Shown: positions 49,410 to 57,601 of the stretch, piece after piece | Layout of the letters: every line of letters begins with the position of its first letter | Position numbering within the stretch: position 1 is the stretch's first letter | Origin: Clostridia bacterium | Lineage (GTDB): Bacteria > Bacillota > Clostridia > Oscillospirales > Acutalibacteraceae | Reading direction: 5' to 3' | Assembly (NCBI GenBank): GCA_017543285.1 | Contig: JAFYGK010000032.1 | Location: forward strand, 1 to 64,000 | Length of the DNA: 64,000 nt | The notes under the pieces: model-generated | Seen by the model: only the letters and a program-made list of their open reading frames with translations | The model's database searches: none | Told to the model about the DNA's origin: nothing | Made by a program: the position numbers and the translations under genes

Positions 49410-49965
49410 CGGTTTTTGTCTTTTTCTTGTCGGGTGTGAGCAGGATGCCTATTATCAGCGCAAAGGCGCCGACGCAAACGAAGCTGTCCGCCACGTTGAA
49501 TACGGCAAAATTTATCAGGTAAAAATCAAATGTATCTATGACGTAGCCCATAAAAACGCGGTCTATCAGGTTGCCTATGCCACCTGCCGCTATCATTAGT
49601 ATGGCCGCCTTGATAAACGGCTGCTGCGGACGCGCCTTATAGAGCAGCAAAAGCCCGACAATTATCAGGATGAGGGTCGCGGCGATAAAAAGCCAGCGCT
49701 GGTTTTGCAGTATGCCGAAGGCGGCGCCGCGGTTCTCCACATAGGAAAAGCGGAATGCGCCTTCTATCAGCTCAATGCCGCCGTCCTGCGCGGCAACCTC
49801 CTTGAGTGTCCAGTATTTGACTATCCTGTCCAGCACTATCATACAGACCATCGCACCGAGGCTGTTATATACCGCCGATTTAGCATAGCTTTTATTCAGC
49901 GAAAAGTCCAGCGTGAGATATGCGGTCAGGGCCAAAAGGAGAATTACGGAAATGAGTATGAACAT
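49390..49965 (-). CDS. lspA: Lipoprotein signal peptidase (signal peptidase II)
   Basis: 191 residues, four core membrane helices. It cleaves prolipoproteins before the lipidated Cys, and several lipoproteins are encoded in this window. Conserved segments: VENRGAAFGILQ, GGIGNLIDRVFMGYVIDTFDF and FNVADSFVCVGAF, which hold the catalytic Asp pair. The protein carries about 30 extra N-terminal residues with an additional hydrophobic segment compared with standard LspA. AAGGAGC precedes the ATG. It overlaps rluD downstream; upstream a 247-nt hairpin-rich gap separates it from ileS. Confidence 0.93.
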   Translation of the reverse strand: MFILISVILLLALTAYLTLDFSLNKSYAKSAVYNSLGAMVCMIVLDRIVKYWTLKEVAAQDGGIELIEGAFRFSYVENRGAAFGILQNQRWLFIAATLILIIVGLLLLYKARPQQPFIKAAILMIAAGGIGNLIDRVFMGYVIDTFDFYLINFAVFNVADSFVCVGAFALIIGILLTPDKKKTKTDETDNA

Positions 49966-50004
49966 GTATGCTCCTTTTTGAGATTGAGCGGCGGAGGTTT
50001 AAAA

Positions 50005-50097
50005 GCCGGCAGCAGAAAATGGGCAGATCGACCCTGCCGGCATCGCTTCGGTGTTGCGACACAGCGGAATTTGCCGCGGAAACGTGCTGTTTCCGCG
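50005..50097 (-). promoter_or_regulatory. Two hairpins in the ileS-lspA gap
   Basis: GCCGGCAG (50005-50012) with CTGCCGGC (50034-50041), and CGCGGAAAC (50075-50083) with GTTTCCGCG (50089-50097) over a 5-nt loop. Both are perfect but lack a U-run on the - strand. They lie in the leader of lspA and may be processing or stability elements. Confidence 0.55.
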
Positions 50098-50162
50098 ATC
50101 CTGATGAAAATTGCCGCCTATGGAAACTCCGGCGCTGTTCACTGTTTTATGTTTTTTTCAAA

Positions 50163-50194
50163 ATTGCGGTATGCCGCAAATGACATACCGCAAT
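50163..50194 (-). terminator. Hairpin terminator after ileS
   Basis: ATTGCGGTATG (50163-50173) and CATACCGCAAT (50184-50194) form an 11-bp stem. On the - strand it runs into AATTTTG, so termination is probably partial. Confidence 0.65.
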
Positions 50195-50212
50195 ACAAAA
50201 TACCTTTCGGAT

Positions 50213-53002
50213 TTATTCCATTATGCCGGCGCAGCGCGCGCAAAGCGTCGGATGTTCCGGATTTTGTCCAACGGTGTCGCTGTACATCCAGCAGCGTTCG
50301 CACTTTTCGCCGCTTGCCTTTCCGACCGATACGGTAAGGCCGTTAAGGTCTCCCTTGAAGTCGCCTGTGCCTTCGTTAAGTATCTCGACCTGTGATACTA
50401 TCAGCGCGCCGGGCAGCTCACCCTCGACGCTCTTTGCGAAGCCGTAAAGCTCTTTGTCACAGAAAAGGGTTACCTTTGCTTCGAGCGACGCGCCGATGAC
50501 CTTATCGGTACGGGCTATTTCCAGAGCCTTCTGCGCGTCGTCGCGGATGGCATGGATCCTATCCCACATTGCCATGAAGTCGGCGTCCTTTTCGATGAAC
50601 GCTGTATCGGGGATATCATTGAGCACCGCAGCGTTTGCGTTGTCGTCTGCGCTGTGAGGCAGATATTTCCAGATTTCTTCACAGGTGAACGGGATGATCG
50701 GGGTAATAAGACGGGTCAGAGCACTGAGTATTGTGTAGATAGTCGTCTGCGCGGCGCGTCTGGACTCGCTGTCGGCCTTTTCGACATAAAGCCTGTCCTT
50801 CAAAACGTCAAGATAGAAGTTGGACATGTCGATTATGCAGAAATTGGTGACGGCGTGGACCACCTGATAAAATTCAAATTCGTCGTAGGCGGCTTTGCAC
50901 TTCTCGATCAGCTCGTCAAGACGCATGAGCGCCCATTTATCTATCGAGCGCAGCCTGTCATTTGGTACGGAGTCTTTTTCGGGGTCAAAGTCCTCCAGGT
51001 TGCCGAGAATGAAGCGCGCCGTATTCCTGATTTTGCGGTATGTTTCGGAGAGCTGCTTCAATATCTCGTCGGAAATCCTGATGTCGGCGTGGTAGTCGGA
51101 GGAGGCGACCCACAGACGAAGAATATCCGCGCCGTACTTTTTTATAATATCTGCCGGGTCGATACCGTTGCCCAGCGATTTGGACATCTTTCTGCCCTGG
51201 CCGTCAACGACCCAGCCGTGGGTGACGACCGCCTTGTAAGGAGCGACGCCCTTGCAGGCAACAGAGGTTAAGAGGGACGACTGGAACCAGCCTCTGTACT
51301 GGTCTGCGCCTTCGAGGTAGAGATCGGCAGGCCAGTTGAGATAATCGCGCAGCTCGCATACGGCGAAATGCGAAGATCCGGAATCGAACCAGACATCCAT
51401 TATGTCCTTTTCCTGTGTGAACTCGGTGCAGCCGCATTCGCAGGCCAGACCCTCGGGCACGAAATAGGAAGCGTCGTGCGCATACCAGCTTGTCGAGCCC
51501 TCCTTGCGGAAAATATCCGCTATCTTACCGATCGTGTCTTTATTGATTATTTCCTTGCCGCAGTCCTTGCAATAGAGAATGGGTATCGGCACACCCCATT
51601 TGCGCTGTCTGGAAATGCACCAGTCGTTGCGCTCGCGCACCATGGATGAGATTCTGTCCTCACCCCAGGCGGGATACCACTTGACGGTGTGAATCGCGTC
51701 CACAGCCTCATCCTTGAAGGAGTCGATGGAGCAGAACCACTGTTCGGTTGCGCGGAACAAAACGGGATTCTTGCAGCGCCAGCAGTGCGGATACTGGTGG
51801 ACGAGCCTCTTTGCGGCGAACAGCCTGTTATTTTCCTCCAGACGCTTTCCGATGGCGCGGTTTGCGTCGTCGGTTGTCATGCCGGCGCAGAAATCGCCTG
51901 CTTCGGCGGTCATTCTGCCCTGAGCGTCAACGGGAACTATGATGGGGATTTCGGGGTAGTTGCAGCATACAACATAGTCGTCGAGACCGTGTCCGGGAGC
52001 AGTATGCACGCAGCCGGTGCCGCTTTCCAGCGTGACGTGATCGCCGACTATGACGAGCGACTGCCTGTCGAGGAAGGGGTGCTGCGCCTTCATGTATTCC
52101 AGATCGCTGCCCTTGAAGGAGGCGACGGTTTCATATTCTGTGATGTTTGCCGCGGCGAGAGCGCCTTCCATCAGCTCGGTCGCCATGATGAGGTATTCGT
52201 CGCCGGTCTTTATTACGCTGTATTCAAACTGCGGACCAACGCAGATTGCCACATTTGCCGGCAGCGTCCATGTTGTGGTGGTCCATATGACGAAGTTTGT
52301 TTTTTCAGGGTCGATTCCCAGCGCCGACAGCTTGCCCTTGTCGTCGGAAACGGCAAATTTTACAAAGATGGAGAAGCAGGGGTCCTCGGCGTATTCTATT
52401 TCGGCTTCAGCCAGAGCCGTCTGGCAGTCGGGACACCAGTAGACAGGTTTTAAACCCTTGTAGATGTAGCCCTTTTCGGCCATTTCACCGAAAACCTCTA
52501 TCTGTCTTGCTTCAAATTCAGGCTTCAGCGTGACATAGGGATTGTCCCATTCGCCAAGGACGCCCAGACGCTTGAACTGATTGCGCTGATCGTCCAGATA
52601 GCCCAGCGCAAACTCCTTGCACATTTCTCTCAGCTCGACGGGAGAGATCTGAGACGAGTTTTCTATGCCGGCCTTTTTGCGCGCCTTCAATTCGGTAGGC
52701 AGACCGTGCGTATCCCAGCCGGGGACAAAGGGCGACTTAAAGCCGGACATGTTCTTGTATCTGACAATGATGTCCTTTAATGTCTTGTTGAGCGCGGTGC
52801 CGAGATGAATGTCTCCGTTTGCGTACGGAGGTCCGTCATGCAGAACATAGAGCGGTTTTCCCTCGTTCTTTTTTATGACCTGCTCATAGAGACGGTCGTT
52901 TTCCCATCTTTCCAGTTCACCGGGCTCTTTTTGCGGAAGCGAAGCTCTCATAGGGAACTGGGTTTTCGGAAGGTTAAGAGTTTTGTTGTAATCTAAAGGC
53001 AT
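50213..53002 (-). CDS. ileS: Isoleucyl-tRNA synthetase
   Basis: 929 residues, bacterial type. HIGH motif PYANGDIHLGTALN (59-72), the CP1 editing domain in the middle (GTGCVHTAPGHGLDDYVV with the editing Asp), KMSKSLGNGIDP, and a C-terminal zinc site C-x2-C...C-x2-C (CERCWMYSDTV, LCARCAGIM). AGGAGAG lies before the ATG. It follows divIVA as in Bacillus, with 284 nt between. No T-box is seen in that gap, which is unusual for a Firmicute ileS. Confidence 0.97.
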   Translation of the reverse strand: MPLDYNKTLNLPKTQFPMRASLPQKEPGELERWENDRLYEQVIKKNEGKPLYVLHDGPPYANGDIHLGTALNKTLKDIIVRYKNMSGFKSPFVPGWDTHGLPTELKARKKAGIENSSQISPVELREMCKEFALGYLDDQRNQFKRLGVLGEWDNPYVTLKPEFEARQIEVFGEMAEKGYIYKGLKPVYWCPDCQTALAEAEIEYAEDPCFSIFVKFAVSDDKGKLSALGIDPEKTNFVIWTTTTWTLPANVAICVGPQFEYSVIKTGDEYLIMATELMEGALAAANITEYETVASFKGSDLEYMKAQHPFLDRQSLVIVGDHVTLESGTGCVHTAPGHGLDDYVVCCNYPEIPIIVPVDAQGRMTAEAGDFCAGMTTDDANRAIGKRLEENNRLFAAKRLVHQYPHCWRCKNPVLFRATEQWFCSIDSFKDEAVDAIHTVKWYPAWGEDRISSMVRERNDWCISRQRKWGVPIPILYCKDCGKEIINKDTIGKIADIFRKEGSTSWYAHDASYFVPEGLACECGCTEFTQEKDIMDVWFDSGSSHFAVCELRDYLNWPADLYLEGADQYRGWFQSSLLTSVACKGVAPYKAVVTHGWVVDGQGRKMSKSLGNGIDPADIIKKYGADILRLWVASSDYHADIRISDEILKQLSETYRKIRNTARFILGNLEDFDPEKDSVPNDRLRSIDKWALMRLDELIEKCKAAYDEFEFYQVVHAVTNFCIIDMSNFYLDVLKDRLYVEKADSESRRAAQTTIYTILSALTRLITPIIPFTCEEIWKYLPHSADDNANAAVLNDIPDTAFIEKDADFMAMWDRIHAIRDDAQKALEIARTDKVIGASLEAKVTLFCDKELYGFAKSVEGELPGALIVSQVEILNEGTGDFKGDLNGLTVSVGKASGEKCERCWMYSDTVGQNPEHPTLCARCAGIME

Positions 53003-53286
53003 GACGGTTATCTCTCCTATTCTGATAAGGTCAAAGGCGGTTTGATCCTTCGGCCGTAAGTTGTTTATTATTTGCGCCGCGGAAAAAGCGGCCGCGGGCT
53101 TTGAAATCTTCGTTATCGGCTGACCGCATAAAACATCATGACCTTCAAAAGCCCGAATATATAATCAAATACTCAGGCGATGAAAGTCTGATTCGGATTT
53201 ATTGGAATGGACTTGCGGATCAGGGATTGCTGCCGTCTGTCAGTGAAAACGGCAGACCTGAAGCCGATCAAAAGGTGTAAACCGGA
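53003..53286 (-). promoter_or_regulatory. Untranslated segment upstream of ileS
   Basis: CGGGCTTTGAA (53095-53105) pairs with TTCAAAAGCCCG (53144-53155) apart from one bulged base. CCGCGG (53092-53097) can instead pair with CCGCGG (53077-53082), sharing bases with the first stem, so the two structures exclude each other. On the - strand a run of U lies in the loop of the second hairpin. This resembles an attenuator in layout, but the sensor is unknown and no T-box motif is present. Confidence 0.4.
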
Positions 53287-53934
53287 TTACTGCTCGTCAA
53301 GAAAACTGAGGTCGTACTTGGGTTTTGCGGCCTTTTCTTCTTCCGCGGCCGGTTTTACCTCCTTGACCTCCGGCTCGATTTCGGGCTGAGGCTCGGTGAC
53401 TTCAAGAGGATCGGCGTCGGCGGCGGGAAGCTGGGACGGCTGCTCCTCAGGCATAAGGTTGGGCAGATCGTTGATAAGCTCGATGTGCTCCTTATACGCG
53501 TTGAGCAGCTTCTGGCGGAAGGATGTGACCTCTTCGCGGATCCTTTCATAGGCCTGATGCTCGCGCTGGGTTTCCTTCTGAGCCTCGTGAACCATTTCGT
53601 CGGCGCGGCTCTGAGCCTCGATGAGGATCTGACCGGCGCTTTCATTGGTCTGATTTACAATGGATTCGGCCTTTGCCTTAGACTCTCTGACAATGCTGTC
53701 GCCCAGCCTCTGCGCGTTGAGGAGCGCGGAGCGGATGGAATCCTCCTGATCCTTGACCTCGTCGAGCTTGCTCTGGGTTGCTGCGAGCTTTCTTGCCATA
53801 TCGCTGTTGTCCCTCATGAGTTTTTCGATAAATTCAATAACCTGAGTTTTAAAAATATCGACGCTCTCGGCACGATAGCGGTTTGAGCCGGCTTTTTCAA
53901 AGAAATAGTTTCTTATTTCCTGGAGATTTAACAT
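53287..53934 (-). CDS. divIVA: DivIVA-family protein
   Basis: 215 residues. A short N-terminal segment (LNLQEIRNYFFEKAGSNRYRAESVDIFKTQVIEFIEKL) is only loosely like the DivIVA membrane-binding head. A long coiled coil (about 40-150) and an acidic Pro/Glu/Lys-rich tail (about 155-205) ending YDLSFLDEQ follow. DivIVA marks curved membrane at poles and septum and recruits division or wall proteins. GGAGG precedes the ATG. It lies between sepF and ileS, the canonical Gram-positive order. Confidence 0.88.
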   Translation of the reverse strand: MLNLQEIRNYFFEKAGSNRYRAESVDIFKTQVIEFIEKLMRDNSDMARKLAATQSKLDEVKDQEDSIRSALLNAQRLGDSIVRESKAKAESIVNQTNESAGQILIEAQSRADEMVHEAQKETQREHQAYERIREEVTSFRQKLLNAYKEHIELINDLPNLMPEEQPSQLPAADADPLEVTEPQPEIEPEVKEVKPAAEEEKAAKPKYDLSFLDEQ

Positions 53935-54037
53935 GGGTTATATTTCCTCCTTTTAAAAAGGGTCTGTTTTTTGTGTGTTACCTTAACGCTTTTCCGTCAT
54001 ACCCGACCATAGCGGCGGCCTGCGGATACGGGACGCA

Positions 54038-54463
54038 TCAGAAATAAACGCCGTTGTTTTCCAGCTCGTCAATAAGATCGCCCATCAGGCCGACATTGTA
54101 CGGAGTGATGATATATGTGCTGTTGGCGACCTTTTTGATCTGGCCGTTGTTGGCATAGGCGACGCCGCTGAGGAAGTCCACAAGTCTTCTGGAAACGACC
54201 TTGTCGGTCGATTCGAGATTGAGCACTACGGTGCGTTTGGCGTTGAGGTGGTCGGCGATGGAGCTTGCGTCGTCGAAGCGCTCGGGCTTAACGAGAACGA
54301 CCTGAAGCTGGGCTGTCGCGTTTATGCTGACAACCTTGTTGGCACGTCTTTCGTCTTCTTCGTCGGCGTTTGATTTTCTTGCGGGGATAAAGTCCTCCCT
54401 CTCGTCGAGATAATCGTCTTCGGGAGCCCCGGCTATTGAACGGAGCTTATCAAAAAAACTCAT
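54038..54463 (-). CDS. sepF: Cell division protein SepF
   Basis: 141 residues. A short N-terminal amphipathic segment (SFFDKLRSIAG) is for membrane binding, then an acidic linker, then the SepF core (about 45-135) with QLQVVLVKPERFDDASSIADHL, RTVVLNLESTD and RRLVDFLSGVAYANNGQI. SepF links FtsZ filaments to the membrane and orders the septum. AAGGAGG precedes the ATG. Cotranscribed with ylmE upstream (43 nt). Confidence 0.95.
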   Translation of the reverse strand: MSFFDKLRSIAGAPEDDYLDEREDFIPARKSNADEEDERRANKVVSINATAQLQVVLVKPERFDDASSIADHLNAKRTVVLNLESTDKVVSRRLVDFLSGVAYANNGQIKKVANSTYIITPYNVGLMGDLIDELENNGVYF

Positions 54464-54506
54464 CGTGTTGCCTCCTTATTATATAAAGGGTTTTGAAATA
54501 CGGGAT

Positions 54507-55232
54507 TTATGAACGGGCGCCGAAGATAGCTCTGCCCGGTCTTATCAGTGTGGAGCCCTCGCTGATCGCTTCACAGTAATCGGAGGACATGCCCATGGAT
54601 AAAATACTCATAGTAATATTATCATATTTTTTCGCCTTAATGTCAATAAATAGTTTGTTCATATTGTGAAAAAATTTCAAAATTTCTGATTTTTGAGCAC
54701 AAATGGGAGGGATTGTCATCAATCCGCACACCTTTATGTTACCGAGAGAGTCCATCCGGCACAAAAGCTCGTCCAGCTCGGACACGCTCATACCGGTTTT
54801 TGAAGCCTCCTCGCCAATGTTCAGTTCAATAAGTGTATTGGTAACGATTCCAAGCCGCTCGGATATCCTGTCGATTTCCTGAGCCAGCTTCAGGCTGTTT
54901 ACGGATTGTATCATATCAACCTGACCGACTATCTTGCGGACCTTGTTGAGCTGCAGCGTGCCGATGAGGTGGGCGGAAACTCCGTCAAGGTTGAGCTCAT
55001 CCTTCTTCGAAAGAAACTCCTGGACCCTGTTTTCCCCTATAAGGTCAATTCCGCAGGCGATGGCGTGGTTGATATATTTCGGCTCGACGGTTTTTGTAAC
55101 CGCCATGAGGGAGACCTCGTTCACGTCTCTGCCGCATTTGGCGCAGGCGGATGCCATGTCTTCGCGTATGCGTTTTATATTGTCTTCGATCGTCCCGAAT
55201 CTGGGATCGCTATCCCTTGACGATTTTTCCAT
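54507..55232 (-). CDS. ylmE: PLP homeostasis protein, YggS/YlmE family
   Basis: 241 residues from the ATG at 55232, where AAAGGACC lies upstream; the frame extends to 55256. A TIM-barrel PLP carrier: the PLP Lys is in LMAVTKTVEPKYI, followed by LIGENRVQEFLSK, HLIGTLQLNKV and SMGMSSDYCEAISEGSTLIRPGRAIFG. It maintains PLP balance without known enzyme activity. The start lies inside the end of the HlyD-like gene (23-nt overlap), so the two are coupled. Confidence 0.93.
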   Translation of the reverse strand: MEKSSRDSDPRFGTIEDNIKRIREDMASACAKCGRDVNEVSLMAVTKTVEPKYINHAIACGIDLIGENRVQEFLSKKDELNLDGVSAHLIGTLQLNKVRKIVGQVDMIQSVNSLKLAQEIDRISERLGIVTNTLIELNIGEEASKTGMSVSELDELLCRMDSLGNIKVCGLMTIPPICAQKSEILKFFHNMNKLFIDIKAKKYDNITMSILSMGMSSDYCEAISEGSTLIRPGRAIFGARS

Positions 55233-56541
55233 CTCTGAGGTCCTTTCCTTCAACAATTACTTCGTCATATTTTTTCAGATAGGGCGTATCGTCCTGTTCC
55301 TCTTCGTCGGCGGGCGGCAGGCTTCCCTGCGGTTCTTCGGCAGCTTCCTCTTCCTTTTTCGGCGGATCGGAGCATATTATGAAGTTGTCCGACGTATAGA
55401 CAGGGTAGATCCGTTTGAAGGTGGCGATATTGCCGACTACCGTATACACACCCATCCTGTTGTTTTCGTTGTAGTGGACGGCTCTTGTGCTGACTCTTAA
55501 TCCTGTGTGACTGCTGAGGGTGATCCTCGCCGTTTCGCGCCTCAGAGAAATAAGCTCCTCGTTGATTTCCGTGCATCTCAGAACGCCGAGCGCCGAGCCT
55601 TTTCCTGCGCTGTCGGATGAATTGACGGAGACAAGATCCATTGTAACCTGGCCGGTTTCGGTATCGGAAAATTTTACCTTCATGCTGCTTCCGACCCTGA
55701 ACTGGGACAGCCGCTCGATGGGTATTTCAAATACAAAATACCATCGGTAATCGTCGATGACCTTGCCTATTGCCTTTGCCGGGATTTCTTCATCGATTTT
55801 TTCCGGAAGCAGGGCAAACTGCTCCGGCTTCATTTTTGTGACCGTGGAGAAATCGACGAGATTTTCACAGCCGTCCACGTCCACTGAAAAATATCCTGCC
55901 TGACCGGAATACAGGGTTTCAAGGGGATTACCCATGAGTCCGCTCAGCCTGTCCGATTCCTTTTGGAGCTCGGCGATCCTGTCTGAAATGGCAATGAGAT
56001 TGCTTTCGTCTGCGACGACCTGGCGTTTGTTCATGAGAAGAAGCAGCTGGTTGGTTTCGCTCCTCAGGCCCTCGGTGTCTCCGGTGCCGATTATTGAGAG
56101 CGTGTTTACAAGCCTTTCGTCAATCTGCTTATCGAGGGCTGCAGGATCGGTGCCTTCGGTATGCTCGACCGATTCCAGCTGGGTTATCCTGGTGATGATG
56201 TCGTCCTTTTTGCGCTTGAGCGAGACCGATTGGTCATTGGAATAGGCATACGCTATCACGCCGTCTTTTTCGATACGCTGCGCGTTTTCCACGGCATAGG
56301 CAAGTCTGCCGCTGCCGCTGTAGGTAATTATGTTTTCGCTCCTGACAGCAAATCCATCGACATTAATCACGTCGTAAACGGTCTGCTCGAGAGCCGGCTC
56401 GGTGATGATGGTTGAGTCGTAGGCTCTGTAAAGCTGGTAAACCGTAAACAGAACGACTGCCGTGAGAAAAAGCAGCAGTATTATTCTTATTATTCTTTTT
56501 CTTATTTTTCTGCGTCGTTTCCTTTTTTGATAATCTGCCAT
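55210..56541 (-). CDS. HlyD-like membrane-anchored protein of the division cluster
   Basis: 443 residues from the ATG at 56541 (AAGGA 9 nt upstream); a start at 56586 lacks an RBS. A strongly basic N-terminus (YQKRKRRRKIRKR) precedes one membrane helix (about 19-39). A lipoyl/barrel-sandwich-like half (about 55-90), a coiled-coil hairpin (about 100-190) and a second beta half (about 200-390) give the layout of HlyD/RND periplasmic adaptors, but no transporter gene is adjacent. The C-terminus is acidic (PPKKEEEAAEEPQGSLPP). Genes of this kind upstream of ylmE-sepF occur in Clostridia; a role in division or wall assembly is inferred from position only. Confidence 0.75.
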   Translation of the reverse strand: MADYQKRKRRRKIRKRIIRIILLLFLTAVVLFTVYQLYRAYDSTIITEPALEQTVYDVINVDGFAVRSENIITYSGSGRLAYAVENAQRIEKDGVIAYAYSNDQSVSLKRKKDDIITRITQLESVEHTEGTDPAALDKQIDERLVNTLSIIGTGDTEGLRSETNQLLLLMNKRQVVADESNLIAISDRIAELQKESDRLSGLMGNPLETLYSGQAGYFSVDVDGCENLVDFSTVTKMKPEQFALLPEKIDEEIPAKAIGKVIDDYRWYFVFEIPIERLSQFRVGSSMKVKFSDTETGQVTMDLVSVNSSDSAGKGSALGVLRCTEINEELISLRRETARITLSSHTGLRVSTRAVHYNENNRMGVYTVVGNIATFKRIYPVYTSDNFIICSDPPKKEEEAAEEPQGSLPPADEEEQDDTPYLKKYDEVIVEGKDLRDGKIVKG

Positions 56542-56586
56542 TTCATATTTCCTTTTGGAACTTGTACCTTTCCGGTCAAAAGACAT

Positions 56587-57471
56587 CTATTCTGTCCCGT
56601 CTATATTTATCCACCTGATCCTGTCGTCGCGCCTGAACCAGGAGAGCTGCCTTTTGGCATAATGGCGTGTGTTCAGCTTTATCGCGCCGGCGACGGCGGA
56701 AATGTCACATTCGTTGTTGAAATAGGGGATGAATTCCTTATAGCCTATTGCCTGAGCGCAGGTGCTGCCCGGAGCGCTGCGCAGAACATAGAGCGCCTCC
56801 CGCTCAAGTCCCTTTTGCATCATTATGTCCACTCGACGCTCTATTCTGTCGTAGAGGACCCGCCTGTCCTGAGCTGTCAGTCCGAATATGACCGGATCAT
56901 AGGGCGACGGAGCGAGCCTCGATTCCATGACGGCCTGACTCATTGTTTTGCCGGTCGTCGTATAAACTTCAATGGCGCGGATTATCCTTCCGAGATTATT
57001 CGGATGCAGCTTGTCCGCCGTTTCGGGGTCGATCGCCCGCAGAAGGCTCAGAACGGCCTCGTTTCCCTCGTTTTGCGCCTTCTGACGCAGGCTTTCACGC
57101 AGCCGGACGTCTTCCGCGCCCTCGCAAAAGTCGATATTGTCAACCAGCGAGTTGAAATAAAGACCTGTTCCGCCGACTATTATCGGGGTTTTGCCGCGCG
57201 CGGTGACGTCGGCAATGCATTTGCGCGCCATAGAGACATACTGCGCAACGGAAAACTTTACGCCGATATCGACAATATCCATCATATGATGCGGTATGCC
57301 CTGCATTTCTGTTTTATCCGGTTTTGCGGTGCCGATGCTGACGTCTTTATATATCTGCATGGAATCGCAGGAGATTATTTCTCCGTCGAGCTGCTTTGCC
57401 AGCCGTATGCCGTATTCTGTTTTTCCGGTAGCCGTAGGTCCGACCACGGCAAAGAGTCGAATTTTTTTCAT
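56587..57471 (-). CDS. miaA: tRNA dimethylallyltransferase
   Basis: 294 residues from the ATG at 57471. It transfers a dimethylallyl group to A37 of tRNAs reading UNN codons; the product is the substrate of MiaB (29401-30816). P-loop VVGPTATGKTEYG (6-18), SCDSMQIYKDVSIGTAKP, VGGTGLYFNSL and the C-terminal NTRHYAKRQLSWFRRD are conserved. The Shine-Dalgarno (TTTGGA) is weak; a TTG at 57504 is an alternative start. It follows mutS by about 130 nt, with no mutL between them. Confidence 0.94.
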   Translation of the reverse strand: MKKIRLFAVVGPTATGKTEYGIRLAKQLDGEIISCDSMQIYKDVSIGTAKPDKTEMQGIPHHMMDIVDIGVKFSVAQYVSMARKCIADVTARGKTPIIVGGTGLYFNSLVDNIDFCEGAEDVRLRESLRQKAQNEGNEAVLSLLRAIDPETADKLHPNNLGRIIRAIEVYTTTGKTMSQAVMESRLAPSPYDPVIFGLTAQDRRVLYDRIERRVDIMMQKGLEREALYVLRSAPGSTCAQAIGYKEFIPYFNNECDISAVAGAIKLNTRHYAKRQLSWFRRDDRIRWINIDGTE

Positions 57472-57601
57472 AATTCCAAACGTCACATAAGCCGGCTTAA
57501 TCAAAAATTAACAGCGAATAATGAAAAATGAATAACATCGGAGCAGCCCCGGCGGCAGATTCAGGACCGTCGTCTTAGCCGGCGCCGGTATTTTTCACTT
57601 T

